From contig NZ_JABEQF010000004.1 of assembly GCF_014174355.1 (NCBI RefSeq), positions 124,001 through 188,000 on the forward strand: 64,000 nt of DNA, written 5' to 3'. Under the pieces are notes generated by a model that did not search any database, was not told the origin of the DNA, and was given only the letters and a program-made list of their open reading frames with translations. This document shows, piece after piece, positions 1 to 8,940 of this stretch. The position numbers and the translations under genes were made by a program. Every line of letters starts with the position of its first letter. Within the stretch, counting starts at the first letter, position 1. This DNA is from Gluconacetobacter azotocaptans. Lineage in GTDB: Bacteria; Pseudomonadota; Alphaproteobacteria; Acetobacterales; Acetobacteraceae.

Positions 1-766
1 GCGGATGCCCGTCGTTGGAGAAATGCACGCGGATCTGGTGCGTGCGCCCGGTGGCCAGGCGGCATTCGACATAGCTGATCGCCCCGTGGAACGTGCGCAG
101 CGTCCGGTAATGGGTCAGCGCATGCTTGCCCCCCCCGTGATGCACCACCGACATGCGCTTGCGGTCGCGCCTGTCGCGGCCGATCGCGCCCTCGAACGAT
201 CCCGTGGCCGGCGCCAGGATGCCCCATGACAGGGCCAGGTAGGTGCGGTCGATGTCCCGTGCGGCAAAGGCCGCCGACAGGGCGGTGTGGGCGCGTTCGG
301 TCTTGGCCGCCACCATGACGCCCGACGTGTCCTTGTCCAGCCGGTGGACGATTCCGGGCCGGCGTTCCCCGCCGATCCCGGTCAGGCTGTCGCCGCAATG
401 CGCCAGAAGGGCGTTGACCAGGGTGCCGTCCTCGTTGCCGGGGGCGGGGTGGACCACCAGGCCCGCCGGCTTGTCCAGCACGATCAGGTCCGCATCTTCG
501 TACAGGATGGCGAACGGGATCGCCTGCGCCGCCGGGGTGGCGGGGATTGCGGGCGGTTGCCTTATCTCATAACACATGCCCGCCCGCACCGGCTCGGACG
601 GTTCGCGCAGGGGAACGCCTGCGCGCGAGACGTGGCCGCTTTCCATCAGCGCCTTGACGCGCGAGCGCGACAGCGTGCCGATGGCGTCGGCCAGGTAACG
701 GTCGGTGCGCTGGCCGGCATGCTCGGTGCCGGCGGTCAGGAAAACGGGCTGCGTGTCGTCGGTCAT
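1..766 (-). CDS. rluD: RluD-type 23S rRNA pseudouridine synthase (3' end cut by window edge)
   Basis: This gene runs off the left edge, so only about 255 N-terminal residues are visible. An N-terminal S4-like RNA-binding domain (GQRTDRYLADAIG onward, about residues 18-70) is followed by the RluA/RluD catalytic domain with the diagnostic HRLDKDTSG motif near residue 140, whose first Asp is the catalytic nucleophile of the family. A later segment, ATGRTHQIRVH, is also typical. Members isomerise uridines in helix 69 of 23S rRNA; the exact target here is inferred. The ATG at 766 lies 48 bases from a divergent small membrane-protein gene. The association of RluD with a DUF6476-type gene is recurrent in alphaproteobacteria. 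Confidence 0.9.
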   Translation of the reverse strand, partial: MTDDTQPVFLTAGTEHAGQRTDRYLADAIGTLSRSRVKALMESGHVSRAGVPLREPSEPVRAGMCYEIRQPPAIPATPAAQAIPFAILYEDADLIVLDKPAGLVVHPAPGNEDGTLVNALLAHCGDSLTGIGGERRPGIVHRLDKDTSGVMVAAKTERAHTALSAAFAARDIDRTYLALSWGILAPATGSFEGAIGRDRRDRKRMSVVHHGGGKHALTHYRTLRTFHGAISYVECRLATGRTHQIRVHFSNDGHP

Positions 767-814
767 GCGCGGCTCTTAACGGAAAAAGACCTCGGTCGGA
801 AACGGAAAGCAGTC

Positions 815-1165
815 ATGAACGGACAGGGATCGAAGGCGCTTCTGGCGGCCGTCATCTTCATGGGGGTGTTGCTGGTGGCCGGGTCACTGGTTCTGGTGGG
901 TGTGCTGGTGCATCGGATCTCGCACCCTCGGCCAAACGTCGCGCCGGTGGGCGCGAGCCCGGCGGCGGCCGTCCTGGCCGCCCCGCCATCGGGCGATTAC
1001 GGAAACCTGGTCCTGGACGAACCGGCGGGCACCCACATCGCCGGCCTGGCGCGGCAGGCCGACACGCTGCTGGCGATCTCGCTGTCGGGCGGCGGGCCCG
1101 ACCGCATCGTCCTGTGGGACCTGCCGCATGGCCGTATTGTCGGGCGGGTGCGCCTGACCCCCTGA
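815..1165 (+). CDS. Small single-pass membrane protein, DUF6476-like
   Basis: This encodes 116 residues. A hydrophobic helix lies at about residues 8-33, followed by an Ala/Pro-rich linker and a C-terminal domain with the pattern THIAGLARQADTLLAIS and RIVLWDLPHGRIVGRVRL. That pattern resembles the DUF6476 family often found beside rluD in alphaproteobacteria. The function of the family is unknown. The ATG at 815 was chosen because it begins just before the membrane helix. An upstream continuation of the frame overlaps rluD on the other strand and has no protein-like character. The product is likely an inner-membrane protein with a periplasmic tail. Confidence 0.7.
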   Translation: MNGQGSKALLAAVIFMGVLLVAGSLVLVGVLVHRISHPRPNVAPVGASPAAAVLAAPPSGDYGNLVLDEPAGTHIAGLARQADTLLAISLSGGGPDRIVLWDLPHGRIVGRVRLTP

Positions 1166-1274
1166 AAACACTTGCAGAAACCGATCGATGAAAAAATATC
1201 GGTCCAGGGTTATTTTCCCGCGTCGGGATGGGTTGCGTCCCGCCGCATGATGACCTAGAAGCTGCCTCGTCCAC

Positions 1275-1350
1275 GTCCCGTTCGTCTAGAGGCCTAGGAC
1301 ACCGCCCTTTCACGGCGGTAACACGGGTTCGAATCCCGTACGGGACGCCA
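1275..1350 (+). tRNA. tRNA-Glu (anticodon TTC)
   Basis: A 76-base cloverleaf can be folded by eye. The acceptor stem pairs 1275-1281 (GTCCCGT) with 1340-1346 (ACGGGAC). The discriminator is G1347 and an encoded CCA occupies 1348-1350. The T-arm contains GGTTCGAATCC, and the anticodon loop reads CTTTCAC with TTC in the middle, specifying glutamate. No intron is visible. Tandem hairpins begin 3 bases after the CCA. Confidence 0.97.
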
Positions 1351-1352
1351 TT

Positions 1353-1446
1353 GATAACTCTGGATTTTCCAGGGTTATCAACAGATGGCAGAGATGTTCA
1401 CACGAACATCTCATATCGGAGGTGCAGTCACCTCTTCCAGATATGA
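1353..1446. other. Three tandem hairpins downstream of tRNA-Glu
   Basis: Three inverted repeats follow one another. The first pairs 1353-1363 with 1369-1379 (11 bp, one G-T). The second pairs 1391-1399 with 1404-1412 (GAGATGTTC/GAACATCTC, 9 bp perfect, loop ACAC). The third pairs 1419-1424 with 1429-1434 (GAGGTG/CACCTC) and is enclosed by 1412-1417 with 1440-1445 (CATATC/GATATG). The first could end tRNA-Glu transcription, although no T-run follows it. The role of the set is unknown. Confidence 0.6.
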
Positions 1447-1504
1447 CGGTAGCGTAGCACCCACGCCGCGGATTGCGCGCTTGCCGAGACAGGCCATGAC
1501 CCGG

Positions 1505-2446
1505 TCAGGTGGGCCGCCACCTCGCCATGATGCCCTGCGAAATTTCGGCCGAGCATTTCCGTGCGAACAACGCATCGCTTTCGATCGCCTCCATGGCGCC
1601 CTCATGATCGAGCGCCCGCAAGTCGACGGGAACGAACAGCCTTGTGAACAGCCCTCGATTCGGTGGTTTCCACTTGCGGATGTAATGGATCGCCTGATGG
1701 CGGGCGGTCGTATCCGTTTCGACCAGCGGGGCGTTTTGCGCGCGTGCCCACCGCACATAGAGGGTCGTGAAAAAAAGCTCGTCAGACGCCAGCCCGAAGC
1801 GCAGATCCCGCGCCAGTTCGTCGTGCGGCGCTACGAAATGCAGCGCAAGCTCGCGTGTGATCAGGAAAAAGAGCGAACCCCTCCACAGATCATCTGTCCG
1901 CACCTTACGTTCGTAAGGTAGGGCATTGTTGATGATCTTGTACAGATTCCACAGCAGCGCGCGGAAGCGGCCCCGTTTCGGGTTGATGCTGGGGACGTCG
2001 AGTGGATGGAATTTCGTCACCACATACCGGCCCAACCCTTCATTTCGTGCCAGGGTCGCGTCGATCCGGCCCCAGACGGCAAGACGCGGCTCGGCACGTT
2101 CCAGGATCGCGTCGCCAACGGATCGCGGTTCGCGAAGGGGAAAGCACGCGCCACTCAGCAGGACGAATCGGACGTTGCCTGCATCACGCAGGGCCGCCTC
2201 CAGCAGCGAACGTATGGCATCCGTAATGGAGAGTCCGCCCCAGTTCACGGCCGTTCTGTTGGTCAGAACGACGATGCGTTCGTCGGAAGTGCGGGCAAGC
2301 CAGCCGAGATCGCGGGTTTTGGCGTCGATATGGATGTAGATGCGGGATCGGGAGTCGGAAAGCAGGGCGTCGACCAGCAGCGCAAGCTGCTTATTCACGG
2401 CATGGGCCGTGATAAGGTAGGCAATCGTTGGCGTGATGCTGGTCAT
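1505..2446 (-). CDS. GT14 core-2/I-branching-type glycosyltransferase
   Basis: This encodes 313 residues. The N-terminus (IAYLITAHAVNKQLALLVDAL, then RIYIHIDAK) matches the start of bacterial Branch-family (GT14) N-acetylglucosaminyl/xylosyl-transferase-like proteins. Other family-like patches are FVLLSGACFPLRE, KGSLFFLITRE-type text (here WRGSLFFLITRE) and ASDELFFTTL. The ATG at 2446 begins exactly at the conserved N-terminus. The family transfers sugars from nucleotide donors, usually in capsule or exopolysaccharide synthesis; the substrate cannot be read from the sequence. It is divergent from a GT4 gene and lies in a patch with a GT8 gene and a flippase, which supports a surface-glycan role. 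Confidence 0.8.
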   Translation of the reverse strand: MTSITPTIAYLITAHAVNKQLALLVDALLSDSRSRIYIHIDAKTRDLGWLARTSDERIVVLTNRTAVNWGGLSITDAIRSLLEAALRDAGNVRFVLLSGACFPLREPRSVGDAILERAEPRLAVWGRIDATLARNEGLGRYVVTKFHPLDVPSINPKRGRFRALLWNLYKIINNALPYERKVRTDDLWRGSLFFLITRELALHFVAPHDELARDLRFGLASDELFFTTLYVRWARAQNAPLVETDTTARHQAIHYIRKWKPPNRGLFTRLFVPVDLRALDHEGAMEAIESDALFARKCSAEISQGIMARWRPT

Positions 2447-2548
2447 GACGTCCGGCTTTCTGGCGGAGAGGCGCCCCTTGGAATAATGATCGCCCCCAGG
2501 GCGAAGGCCGCACCGATCGGGCGGATGTCCATACCACCAGAGGCCCGC

Positions 2549-3691
2549 ATGTCCGAAATCGCCGTGTTCCGTCAGAACCTGTTCCGGGTGTCCGAGACAT
2601 TCATAACCCAGCAGGCCCAGGCGATGCGCCGCTACGCGCCTCTCTATCTCGGTCGGTTCCGCTACGGTGACGGGCCGGTAGGCGCGCAGTCGCGCGTGTT
2701 GGGCGATTTGTGGCGGCGCGCGGCCCTGGCGCGCATTGGCGCGCAGATGCTGACCCGCGATCCCGCGCCCTATCTGCGCCTGCTGGGCGACCGCCGGCCC
2801 GCCCTGGTCCATGCCCATTTCGGGGTGGACGGGGTCTATGCCTTGCCGCTGGCCCGCAGGTTGGGCGTACCGCTGGTGACCATGTTTCATGGGTTCGACG
2901 CCACCCTGTCCACCGCCGCCTTCCTGTGCTCGCCCGCCTGGGTGAATTATCCACTGTTTCGGCGCACGCTGGCGCGGCACGGACAGTTGTTCCTGTGCAC
3001 GTCGGACTACATCCGCGAACGCGTACTGGCGATGGGCTTTCCCGCGGCGCGGACGCGGGTGCATTACATCGGCGTGGATTGCGGGGCGATTCGCCCGCGC
3101 GACCCGCAGCAGGAAACGCCGACAATCCTGCATGTCGCGCGCCTGGTGGAGATGAAGGGCACGGAATATCTTCTTCGCGCCTTCGCGCTGCTGTCGCCCA
3201 CCCGTCCGGCGCTGCGGCTGGTCATTATCGGGGACGGCCCACTGCGGGGCAGGCTGGAGGTGCTGGCCCGCGCGCTGGGTATCGGCGGGCAGGTGTCCTT
3301 TCGCGGCGCGCAGCCTTATGCGCGGGTGCTGGAGGCGATGCGGGCCGCGATGATGCTGGTGCTGCCCAGCGTCTATACGCCGACCGGTCGGGTCGAGGGG
3401 CTGGGCATGGTGCTGCTGGAGGCCGCGGCGACCGGGGTGCCTGTCGTCGGATCCCGGGTCGGCGGCATTCCCGAGGGGCTTGTGGAGGGCGAAACAGGGC
3501 TTCTGGCGCCCGAACGGGACGCCGAGGCCCTGGCCGCGCGGATGCGCGACGTGCTCGACGACCCCGACAGGCGGGCCGCCATGGGGGGCCGGGCGCGGGC
3601 TTTCGTCACCGCGCGGTTCGACCTGCACCGGCAGACGGCGGCGCTGGAGGCAGCCTACGACGCGTTGATCGACAGGGGTGTCGGGCCGTAA
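2549..3691 (+). CDS. GT4-family glycosyltransferase
   Basis: This encodes 380 residues with the two-Rossmann GT-B layout. The N-terminal acceptor domain opens with IAVFRQNLFRVSETFI. The C-terminal donor domain contains ILHVARLVEMKGTEYLLRAF and the EX7E motif EGLGMVLLE, followed by GVPVVGSRVGGIPE, all typical of GT4 retaining transferases. I chose the ATG at 2549 because AGAGG lies a few bases upstream; an in-frame ATG at 2525 would add 8 residues. It is divergent from the GT14 gene and convergent with the GT8 gene. The likely role is cytoplasmic assembly of a surface polysaccharide repeat unit; donor and acceptor are unknown. Confidence 0.88.
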   Translation: MSEIAVFRQNLFRVSETFITQQAQAMRRYAPLYLGRFRYGDGPVGAQSRVLGDLWRRAALARIGAQMLTRDPAPYLRLLGDRRPALVHAHFGVDGVYALPLARRLGVPLVTMFHGFDATLSTAAFLCSPAWVNYPLFRRTLARHGQLFLCTSDYIRERVLAMGFPAARTRVHYIGVDCGAIRPRDPQQETPTILHVARLVEMKGTEYLLRAFALLSPTRPALRLVIIGDGPLRGRLEVLARALGIGGQVSFRGAQPYARVLEAMRAAMMLVLPSVYTPTGRVEGLGMVLLEAAATGVPVVGSRVGGIPEGLVEGETGLLAPERDAEALAARMRDVLDDPDRRAAMGGRARAFVTARFDLHRQTAALEAAYDALIDRGVGP

Positions 3692-3748
3692 CGATCGCGG
3701 TCCGGTTCGTCCAAGCCGGGGGGCAGCAGGATGTCGCGGACCAGGTTC

Positions 3749-4741
3749 TTAGTAGGGGAGGAGGCGTGTCTGGTTCACGTAACGACGGATGCGCCGTCGG
3801 CGCGTGTAAAGACGCCAAGGGGTCACCATCCTTAATTTTTTCCAATTGCGTTCGGCGCGCAGATCAACGGCTTCCGAGTGACTTTTTTCCGGAAAAAGAG
3901 GGAATATTTCCAATTCCGGATGTTGTTTCAGGAATTTTTCATAAACATCTATGAAAAATCCTTTCCAGGGCCTGGATTTTGCAAACCATGGCTTCTCTGC
4001 CCCATTGAAGTGAATAATGCATGGCGTGATCATGCCGTGGGATTCGCATTCCGCGTAAGTCGACATGTAATTATACTTCGGATCCAGAGGGATCTGTCTC
4101 GGCATGCAGACCGCGTTCAGTGCGCTCTGGTCGTGGTAGCGGCATTTTTTCGAATGATTCAGGAAATAGTCGAATGCTTCCTGACCGACATCGATCCATG
4201 TCAGTCTTGTGCACGCCATCACGCCCGAGTTGAAATACCGCGTTCGATCTCTTATCCCGATTCCATTAAGATAATCGCGCATCCTCCTTGCCGTATTGGT
4301 AAGCTCGGGGGCTTTTATGTATGAGCGATCCGCTGCGGCCAGAATCTTCCCTTCCGGCACATCGAACAGAACCAGATCGATTATTGGGCCGACAATCTGG
4401 ATATCCCCATCCAGATAAAGGAGGTTCGAATAATTTTCCGGGATGTCGTTACCGGTGACCAGTCTGGCCAATGCGCTGGGCGGAACATGCGTGGGCGAGA
4501 AATGCACGTCCTTGCCAAACATGTAATTTTTGGAATTCATGTTTATGAATTTGATATCATCATCAGGAAACGCCATTTTTATCAATGACGATTCGTGATT
4601 ATCTATGTCGACAAGAAATATTAAGATATCGGCGATGTCGATGACCTCTTTTTGCGCCATAATCTGCGCCGCAGCCACCAGCGTCGGAACGATAAAGCCA
4701 CGATCAGAGGTGAAAACGATCGCTCTTTCTTTTTTCTTCAT
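3749..4741 (-). CDS. GT8-family glycosyltransferase, AT-rich
   Basis: This encodes 330 residues. The DxD-type metal/nucleotide-sugar motif is YLDGDI with DGD at 111-113. The GT8 signature HFNG...KPW is at about 244-252, preceded by FNSGVM near 170-174. GT8 members transfer glucose, galactose or related sugars onto LPS or glycan acceptors. The gene is clearly richer in A/T than its neighbours, with many Lys, Ile and Asn codons, which suggests acquisition from another source. It is convergent with the GT4 gene and upstream of, but on the same strand as, no other glycan gene except the MOP flippase 137 bases away. The sugar specificity is unknown. Confidence 0.85.
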   Translation of the reverse strand: MKKKERAIVFTSDRGFIVPTLVAAAQIMAQKEVIDIADILIFLVDIDNHESSLIKMAFPDDDIKFINMNSKNYMFGKDVHFSPTHVPPSALARLVTGNDIPENYSNLLYLDGDIQIVGPIIDLVLFDVPEGKILAAADRSYIKAPELTNTARRMRDYLNGIGIRDRTRYFNSGVMACTRLTWIDVGQEAFDYFLNHSKKCRYHDQSALNAVCMPRQIPLDPKYNYMSTYAECESHGMITPCIIHFNGAEKPWFAKSRPWKGFFIDVYEKFLKQHPELEIFPLFPEKSHSEAVDLRAERNWKKLRMVTPWRLYTRRRRIRRYVNQTRLLPY

Positions 4742-4878
4742 TGAACCCCAACAGAATCAGCGGTTTGTCACCTGCTTCGCCTGCTGCCAGAAGACGCACG
4801 AAAAAATCGCCTTAACAAGTATAGAATTGTGAGGTTGTGAAATACACATAAGGGGTTCCGGGCCGTAAATGGCGGCGG

Positions 4879-6192
4879 TCAGGTCCGGCCCAGCCGGAAG
4901 TAAGGCACAAGCCGGGTGGTCAGCACCAGCCCCTCGGCCAGCAGCGTCGCCAGGCCTGCGCCTTCCACGCCCTGGAAGCGGGCCAAGCCATACAGCAAAG
5001 GCAACGACAGCAGCGTCACCGCGACCCTGCCGACAAAAAGCTGCTGCGCGCGGCCAAGCGAGGTCAGCAGGGGTTCCAGCGGGATGTCCCACAGATCGAG
5101 GATCGCCGCCGCCGTCAGCAGCAGCAGCAGCGACAGGCTGTCGGGCCGGTGGATCGCCAGCAGCGTGCGGAACAGCCATGGGCCAACGGTCGCCGCGACG
5201 ATCAGCGCAACGACGGAAAAGCCGCCCAGCGCCTGGAAGATGCGGCGTGTCACCCGCCGCAGCGCGGGCCAGTCCTTCTGGTCGCGCAGGCGGATCAATT
5301 CGGGGTAGAGGGCTGGCGTCATCAAATTGGCGGGCTGGGACAGGCCGTCGCAGACCTGCCAGGTGACATGGTAGATGGCGGCGGCTTCCGGCCCGATGGC
5401 GGCGCCGATCAGCAGCACGCCCACACGTGTGGCCAGCGTGGCCACGGCCTGGTTGCCGCTGGCCGAAAGCGTCAGCCGCCAGATTCCGTCGGCCGTGGAC
5501 AGCCAGCGCGTGCCGACCAGGCGAAATCCGTCCAGGCTGGGCGTGTGACGGATCGCGCGCCAGGCCAGGATGTGGTCCACCGCGAAGGACGCGACGGTAG
5601 CCGCGTACCAGACCAGCAGGAACGCCGCAATGCCCCAGTGCAGGCACAGCCCCAGCAGCGCGCCGCCCAGGCGCACCAGCCCCAGCGCCACGTTGGCTAC
5701 CGCCGATTGCCGGAACCGGTCGGTCAGGCGCAACGTGCCGATGGCGCAATTCGCGTTCATGAACAGGATGGACGTCATGTAGAACAGCGCCATTCCGCCA
5801 TACGCGGGGGGCCAGCCCAGCATCGGGCCGAACCAGATTACGCACGGCGCCGCCAGCGCCAGTCCGATCGAGGCCCCCAGCCCATCCAGCATGAAGCAGT
5901 GGCGCAGCAGGGCCTGGAACGCGGGTCGCTCGCCCTGCGCGAACAGCGCGTTGCCGTAATGCAGCAGCGGCTGCCACGACTGGAACCGCGTGCCCGCCGC
6001 GAACGATCCGGCGCACGCATGGATCAGCAGCAGCGCGCCGTAATCGCCCAGCCCGAGGGCACGGACGGCGAGCGCGGTGCTGGCGAAGCCCAGTATGCCG
6101 GCCATCACCTTGCCGCCCAGCAGATATCCGGTGTTGCGGAAGATCCGGGCGACCAGGCCTTCGGTGCCGCTGCCGGGGGCGCCGCGCGTCAT
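4879..6192 (-). CDS. Polysaccharide flippase, MOP superfamily (Wzx-like)
   Basis: This encodes 437 residues with about 12 hydrophobic helices. The start, RIFRNTGYLLGGKVMAGILGFASTALAVRALG, is typical of lipopolysaccharide/oligosaccharide flippases. The usual split into two six-helix halves is seen, with a short charged loop near the middle (about residues 195-220). These proteins flip undecaprenyl-linked glycan units across the inner membrane. No polymerase (Wzy) or chain-length regulator is visible in the window, so the pathway must continue elsewhere or serve a small glycan. The ATG at 6192 is followed at once by a short polar segment and then the first helix. Confidence 0.8.
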   Translation of the reverse strand: MTRGAPGSGTEGLVARIFRNTGYLLGGKVMAGILGFASTALAVRALGLGDYGALLLIHACAGSFAAGTRFQSWQPLLHYGNALFAQGERPAFQALLRHCFMLDGLGASIGLALAAPCVIWFGPMLGWPPAYGGMALFYMTSILFMNANCAIGTLRLTDRFRQSAVANVALGLVRLGGALLGLCLHWGIAAFLLVWYAATVASFAVDHILAWRAIRHTPSLDGFRLVGTRWLSTADGIWRLTLSASGNQAVATLATRVGVLLIGAAIGPEAAAIYHVTWQVCDGLSQPANLMTPALYPELIRLRDQKDWPALRRVTRRIFQALGGFSVVALIVAATVGPWLFRTLLAIHRPDSLSLLLLLTAAAILDLWDIPLEPLLTSLGRAQQLFVGRVAVTLLSLPLLYGLARFQGVEGAGLATLLAEGLVLTTRLVPYFRLGRT

Positions 6193-6299
6193 GGCCTGTC
6201 GGTCCTTCGCATTTCAATCCTTGCCGAACGCATCCGTCGCCCTGATACGCTGGCGACCGTGCCGTCCACAAGGGCGCACTGCCCTCGGGCTCGTTCCTC

Positions 6300-7832
6300 C
6301 TAGCCGTGCCGGGCGGCGGACTCCGGAAGGATGGCCTGCCAGCCGCCGCCCAGCGCGCGATAGAGGCGCGCCACGGCGGTCGAGATATCGGCCGTGGCCT
6401 GCACAAGCTGGCTCTGCGTCGACAGCAGCATGTTCTGCATCGTCAGCACGTTCAGGAAGTCGGCCGATCCTTGCGCATATTGCTGCTGGGCGACGTCGAC
6501 GGCGATACGGTTTTCATCCACCGCCTCGCGCAGGCGGTCGCGCTGGCGCTGGGCGGCAGTGAAATCGGCCATGGCGTCGTCGATCTCGTGCCAGGCGTGC
6601 AGGACGGTGCGCTGATACTGGATCGCGGCTTCCTTCTGCTGCGCCTTGCGCAGGTGCAACTGGCCGATCAGCCGCCCGCCTTCGAAGATAGGCAGGGTCG
6701 CCGTCGGACCGAACCCGTACTGGCGCGACGCCCAGCTGCCCAGCCCGCTGAATTGCAGCGCCTGGATGTCGAGGCTGCCGCTCAGGGTGATGCGCGGATA
6801 GAAATCGGCCACGGCGACGCCGACGCTGGCGGTGGCCAGATGCAGCCGGTCCTCGGCCGCGCGGATATCGGGGCGCCGCTGCGCCAGGTCCGAGGGCATG
6901 CCCACCGGAATCGCCACCGGCACCGGTGGAATGTCGCGCGGCGGCCCGAGGCGCGCGGACAGCGCCCCCGGCGCCCGCGCGGTCAGGAAGCTCAGCGCGT
7001 TGACCAGATGGATTTCCTGGTCATGCAGGACGGGCAGGCGGGCTTCGAAACTGTGGTACTGGGCGCGGGAATCCGCTACATCCAGGCGGGTGGAGGTGCC
7101 TTCGCGAAAGCGCAGTTCCGACAGATGCATGCTGCGGCTGGCGATATCCAGGTTCTGGCGCACGATGGCCGTCTGGGCCTGGATGCTGCGCAGTTCGATG
7201 TAATCGCGCGCGGTTTCGGCCATCAGCGCGACCAGGACGTCGCGGCGCATGTCCGCGACAGTGTTCATGGCGGCGTCGGCGGCCTCGACTTGGCGGCGGA
7301 CATGGCCCCACAGATCGACCTCCCACGACGCGTTCAGCCCGTATTGCGGCAGGTTGAATCCTGACGCGCCCACCTGCCCCGGCAGGTAGGTCGGGCCGAA
7401 GCCCTGCTTGCCGCTGGCGATCTGGCCCGCCCCTTCCTGTTCCATCGTGCCCAGCAGGCCCAGCACCCCGTTGGGGCTGGCGCGTTCGCGGGCGTACGAT
7501 GCGTTGGCTTCGACCTGCGGAAATTGCGCGGCGCCGGCGATGCGCCGTTCGGCCCGGCTTTCGGCGAAACGGGCCGAGGCGATGCGAAGGTCGAGGTTGG
7601 CCGCGACGACCTCCTGTTCCAGCGCGGTCAGGATCGGGTCGTCATACAGCGTCCACCAGCGGGGATCGGCCTCGGTATCGACGGTCCGACTGGACGGCGC
7701 GGCGTCATGGCGGCTCCATGTCGCGGGCGCGCTGGCATCGGGCTTGCGGAAGTCCGGGCCGACCGTGCAGGCGCCCAGCAGCAGGGCCGCCCCGGTTGCG
7801 ACCGGCAGCCGGGGGAAAGACCATCCGTTCAT
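6300..7832 (-). CDS. Outer-membrane efflux lipoprotein, NodT/OprM family
   Basis: This encodes 510 residues with a lipoprotein signal: hydrophobic residues about 10-21 end in LLLGAC with lipidated Cys22, followed by the family-typical TVGPDFRKP. Two repeated outer-membrane-factor halves follow, with long helical stretches (LRIASARFAESRAERRIAG; VAQQQYAQGSADFLNVL). It forms the trimeric outer-membrane channel of a tripartite pump. The gene lies 10 bases downstream of the HlyD adaptor gene and is the last in the 10596-6300 operon. The full-length family size supports an intact gene. Confidence 0.92.
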   Translation of the reverse strand: MNGWSFPRLPVATGAALLLGACTVGPDFRKPDASAPATWSRHDAAPSSRTVDTEADPRWWTLYDDPILTALEQEVVAANLDLRIASARFAESRAERRIAGAAQFPQVEANASYARERASPNGVLGLLGTMEQEGAGQIASGKQGFGPTYLPGQVGASGFNLPQYGLNASWEVDLWGHVRRQVEAADAAMNTVADMRRDVLVALMAETARDYIELRSIQAQTAIVRQNLDIASRSMHLSELRFREGTSTRLDVADSRAQYHSFEARLPVLHDQEIHLVNALSFLTARAPGALSARLGPPRDIPPVPVAIPVGMPSDLAQRRPDIRAAEDRLHLATASVGVAVADFYPRITLSGSLDIQALQFSGLGSWASRQYGFGPTATLPIFEGGRLIGQLHLRKAQQKEAAIQYQRTVLHAWHEIDDAMADFTAAQRQRDRLREAVDENRIAVDVAQQQYAQGSADFLNVLTMQNMLLSTQSQLVQATADISTAVARLYRALGGGWQAILPESAARHG

Positions 7833-7842
7833 GTCCCGATCC

Positions 7843-8919
7843 TCAGCGCCACGCGTAGCGGTCGTCGGTGGCGTGCGGCCCGTCGGCCTTCGATCCGGTG
7901 TCGATCTCGACCTCGACCGACATGCCTACACGGACCTTCGCCGCCAGCGGCTGGCCGGGGTCGAAGATGATCTTGACCGGAATGCGCTGCACCACCTTGG
8001 TGAAATTGCCGGTGGCGTTGTCGGGCTGGATCGGGGCGAAGGCGACGCCGCTGGCCGGCGCCAGGCTGTCGACATGGGCGTGCAGCGCCTGCCCGGGGAA
8101 GGTGTCGACCCATACCGTCGCGCGCTGGCCGGACTGCACGTGCGTCAACTGGGTTTCCTGGAAATTGGCCAGCACGTACGACAATTGCGTGGGCACTACC
8201 GCCAGCAGGGCCGTGCCCGGATGCACATAGGCGCCCACGCGCACGCCGCGCTCGCCCACCACGCCTTCGACCGGGGCGGGGATGGTGCAGTAGGACAGGT
8301 TCAGTTCGGCCTGGCGCTGCATGCCCTCGGCACGGGTCAGGGCGCCTTGCGCGCGGGTCAGCTGGGCTTTCAGCACCGCGACCTGCTGGATGGCGGCGTC
8401 GACGGCGGCCTGGTCGCGCGCGCGGGCGGCAACGGCCTCGCGTTCGCGCGCATCGGCGCCCTGCTGCTGTTCGATCGTCGCGGCGCCGCCGGCCGACAGG
8501 TTGCGATAACGCCGTTCGTTCTGCTGGGCGAAGGTCAGGGCGGCGTCGTCGGCCAGCACGGTCGCGCGGGCGCTGCTGATCGTGGCGTCCTGGCGGGCCA
8601 GTTCGGCCGCCAGGTTGGCGATGTCGCCACGGGCGATCGCGACATTGCCGCGCGCGATGTCCAGCGCCGCGCGGTAATCGTCGTCCTCGATATGCGCCAG
8701 TTCCTCGCCACGGCGGACATGTTCGTTGTCCTCGGCCGTCACCCGGTCGATACGGCCGGCGACCTTGGGCGCCACGGCGGTGAAGTCGGCGGTGACATAG
8801 GCATCGTTGGTCGTTTCGTGCACGCCGTCGCCCGAGACCAGGCGGTCCCCGGTCCAGGCGAGTCCGACGAGCACGGCGGCGGTTCCGCCGGCGATGAGCA
8901 GAGGTTTCCGGTAAGGCAT
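7843..8919 (-). CDS. HlyD/EmrA-family periplasmic adaptor
   Basis: This encodes 358 residues. One N-terminal transmembrane helix (about residues 7-25) anchors a periplasmic part. It contains the biotinyl-lipoyl-like half motif VAPKVAGRIDRVTAEDNEHVRRGEEL, a coiled-coil hairpin (about 90-200, Ala/Gln/Arg-rich) and the second half IPAPVEGVVGERGVRVGAYVHPG. It ends in a beta-barrel region. It should bridge the inner-membrane transporter encoded immediately upstream and the outer-membrane channel encoded immediately downstream. EmrA-type adaptors pair with DHA2 MFS pumps, as here. Confidence 0.92.
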   Translation of the reverse strand: MPYRKPLLIAGGTAAVLVGLAWTGDRLVSGDGVHETTNDAYVTADFTAVAPKVAGRIDRVTAEDNEHVRRGEELAHIEDDDYRAALDIARGNVAIARGDIANLAAELARQDATISSARATVLADDAALTFAQQNERRYRNLSAGGAATIEQQQGADAREREAVAARARDQAAVDAAIQQVAVLKAQLTRAQGALTRAEGMQRQAELNLSYCTIPAPVEGVVGERGVRVGAYVHPGTALLAVVPTQLSYVLANFQETQLTHVQSGQRATVWVDTFPGQALHAHVDSLAPASGVAFAPIQPDNATGNFTKVVQRIPVKIIFDPGQPLAAKVRVGMSVEVEIDTGSKADGPHATDDRYAWR

Positions 8920-8940
8920 CGGTGCAGGATTCCCCAGGCG

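Noticed and set aside
1275-1350. tRNA-Glu 3' end as an island attachment site with a direct repeat
   Set aside because: I did not find a copy of the tRNA 3' end elsewhere in the window, nor an integrase, so no attachment site is claimed.
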